DNA of 6,386 nt from NCBI GenBank assembly GCA_003476475.1, contig DMUD01000237.1, forward strand, positions 1 to 6,386, written 5' to 3'. The translations under genes and the position numbers were made by a program. Numbering within the stretch: the first letter of the stretch is position 1; every line of letters begins with the position of its first letter. The notes beneath the pieces were generated by a model that saw nothing but the letters and a program-made list of their open reading frames with translations, did not search any database and was not told the DNA's origin. This stretch comes from Cytophagales bacterium. GTDB lineage: Bacteria > Bacteroidota > Bacteroidia > Cytophagales > UBA9547. Shown one piece after another: positions 6,361 through 6,386 of the stretch.

Positions 6361-6386
6361 CACGCAAAAAAAATATTAGTATTAAA

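Larger units (their letters stand above)
6064..6386. other. Non-coding, hairpin-rich intergenic region upstream of valS
   Basis: No reading frame longer than about 35 codons with any recognisable content is seen on either strand, and no tRNA- or rRNA-like sequence. From 6144 to 6360 it holds five inverted repeats in about 217 bp: 6144-6167, 6182-6197, 6213-6250 (or the alternative 6231-6257), 6274-6300 and 6311-6360. None is followed by a T-run on either strand in the position needed for an intrinsic terminator. It may be an RNA gene, the leader of valS, or the end of a repeat or mobile element continuing past 6386. I do not recognise it. Confidence 0.6.

Noticed and set aside
6064..6386. T-box riboswitch before valS
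   Set aside because: No T-box sequence or specifier stem is recognisable, and T-boxes are not a usual device in Bacteroidota.

Overview
The window looks like chromosomal DNA of a member of the Bacteroidota. Three things point there: the protein signatures (a Bacteroidota-style rhomboid with a long soluble insert, an MltD-like transglycosylase with an NPWLR-type C-terminal module, and a PAHRVVNRNG alkyltransferase-like protein); a TAnnTTTG-type -7 promoter element at two places; and AT-rich leaders without clear Shine-Dalgarno sequences. Genus cannot be named from the sequence alone.

All five genes lie on the minus strand and are read from right to left. First is valS (5979 to 3349), a full-length valyl-tRNA synthetase. 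After a 46-bp spacer carrying a heptanucleotide tandem repeat comes a rhomboid-family intramembrane serine protease (3302 to 2511). After 55 bp with a possible internal promoter comes a membrane-anchored lytic murein transglycosylase of the MltD/SLT type (2455 to 1442). Next is nuoH, the membrane subunit H of complex I (1391, or possibly 1442, to 312). Last is an alkyltransferase-like (MGMT-family) DNA-lesion-binding protein (311 to beyond base 1), whose ATG directly abuts the nuoH stop codon. Close spacing and shared direction suggest one or two transcripts, but the functions are mixed: translation, envelope, respiration and DNA repair. nuoH is notable because no other complex I gene sits next to it on the visible sides.

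The right end, 5980-6386 (about 400 bp), has no convincing gene. Next to valS it holds a possible promoter. Between 6144 and 6360 there is a dense run of hairpin-capable inverted repeats, ending in a 16-bp imperfect inverted repeat close to the window edge. This is the least explained part of the window: it could be a structured RNA, the end of a mobile or repeat element, or the flank of something beyond base 6386.

A second theme is heptanucleotide repeats of the form GTTYARR. One clean array lies between valS and the rhomboid gene. A degenerate four-unit array lies inside valS, encoding a loop between residues 435 and 444 just before the conserved DLRQDEDVLDTW segment. This suggests an intergenic-type repeat has been taken into the reading frame of an essential gene.
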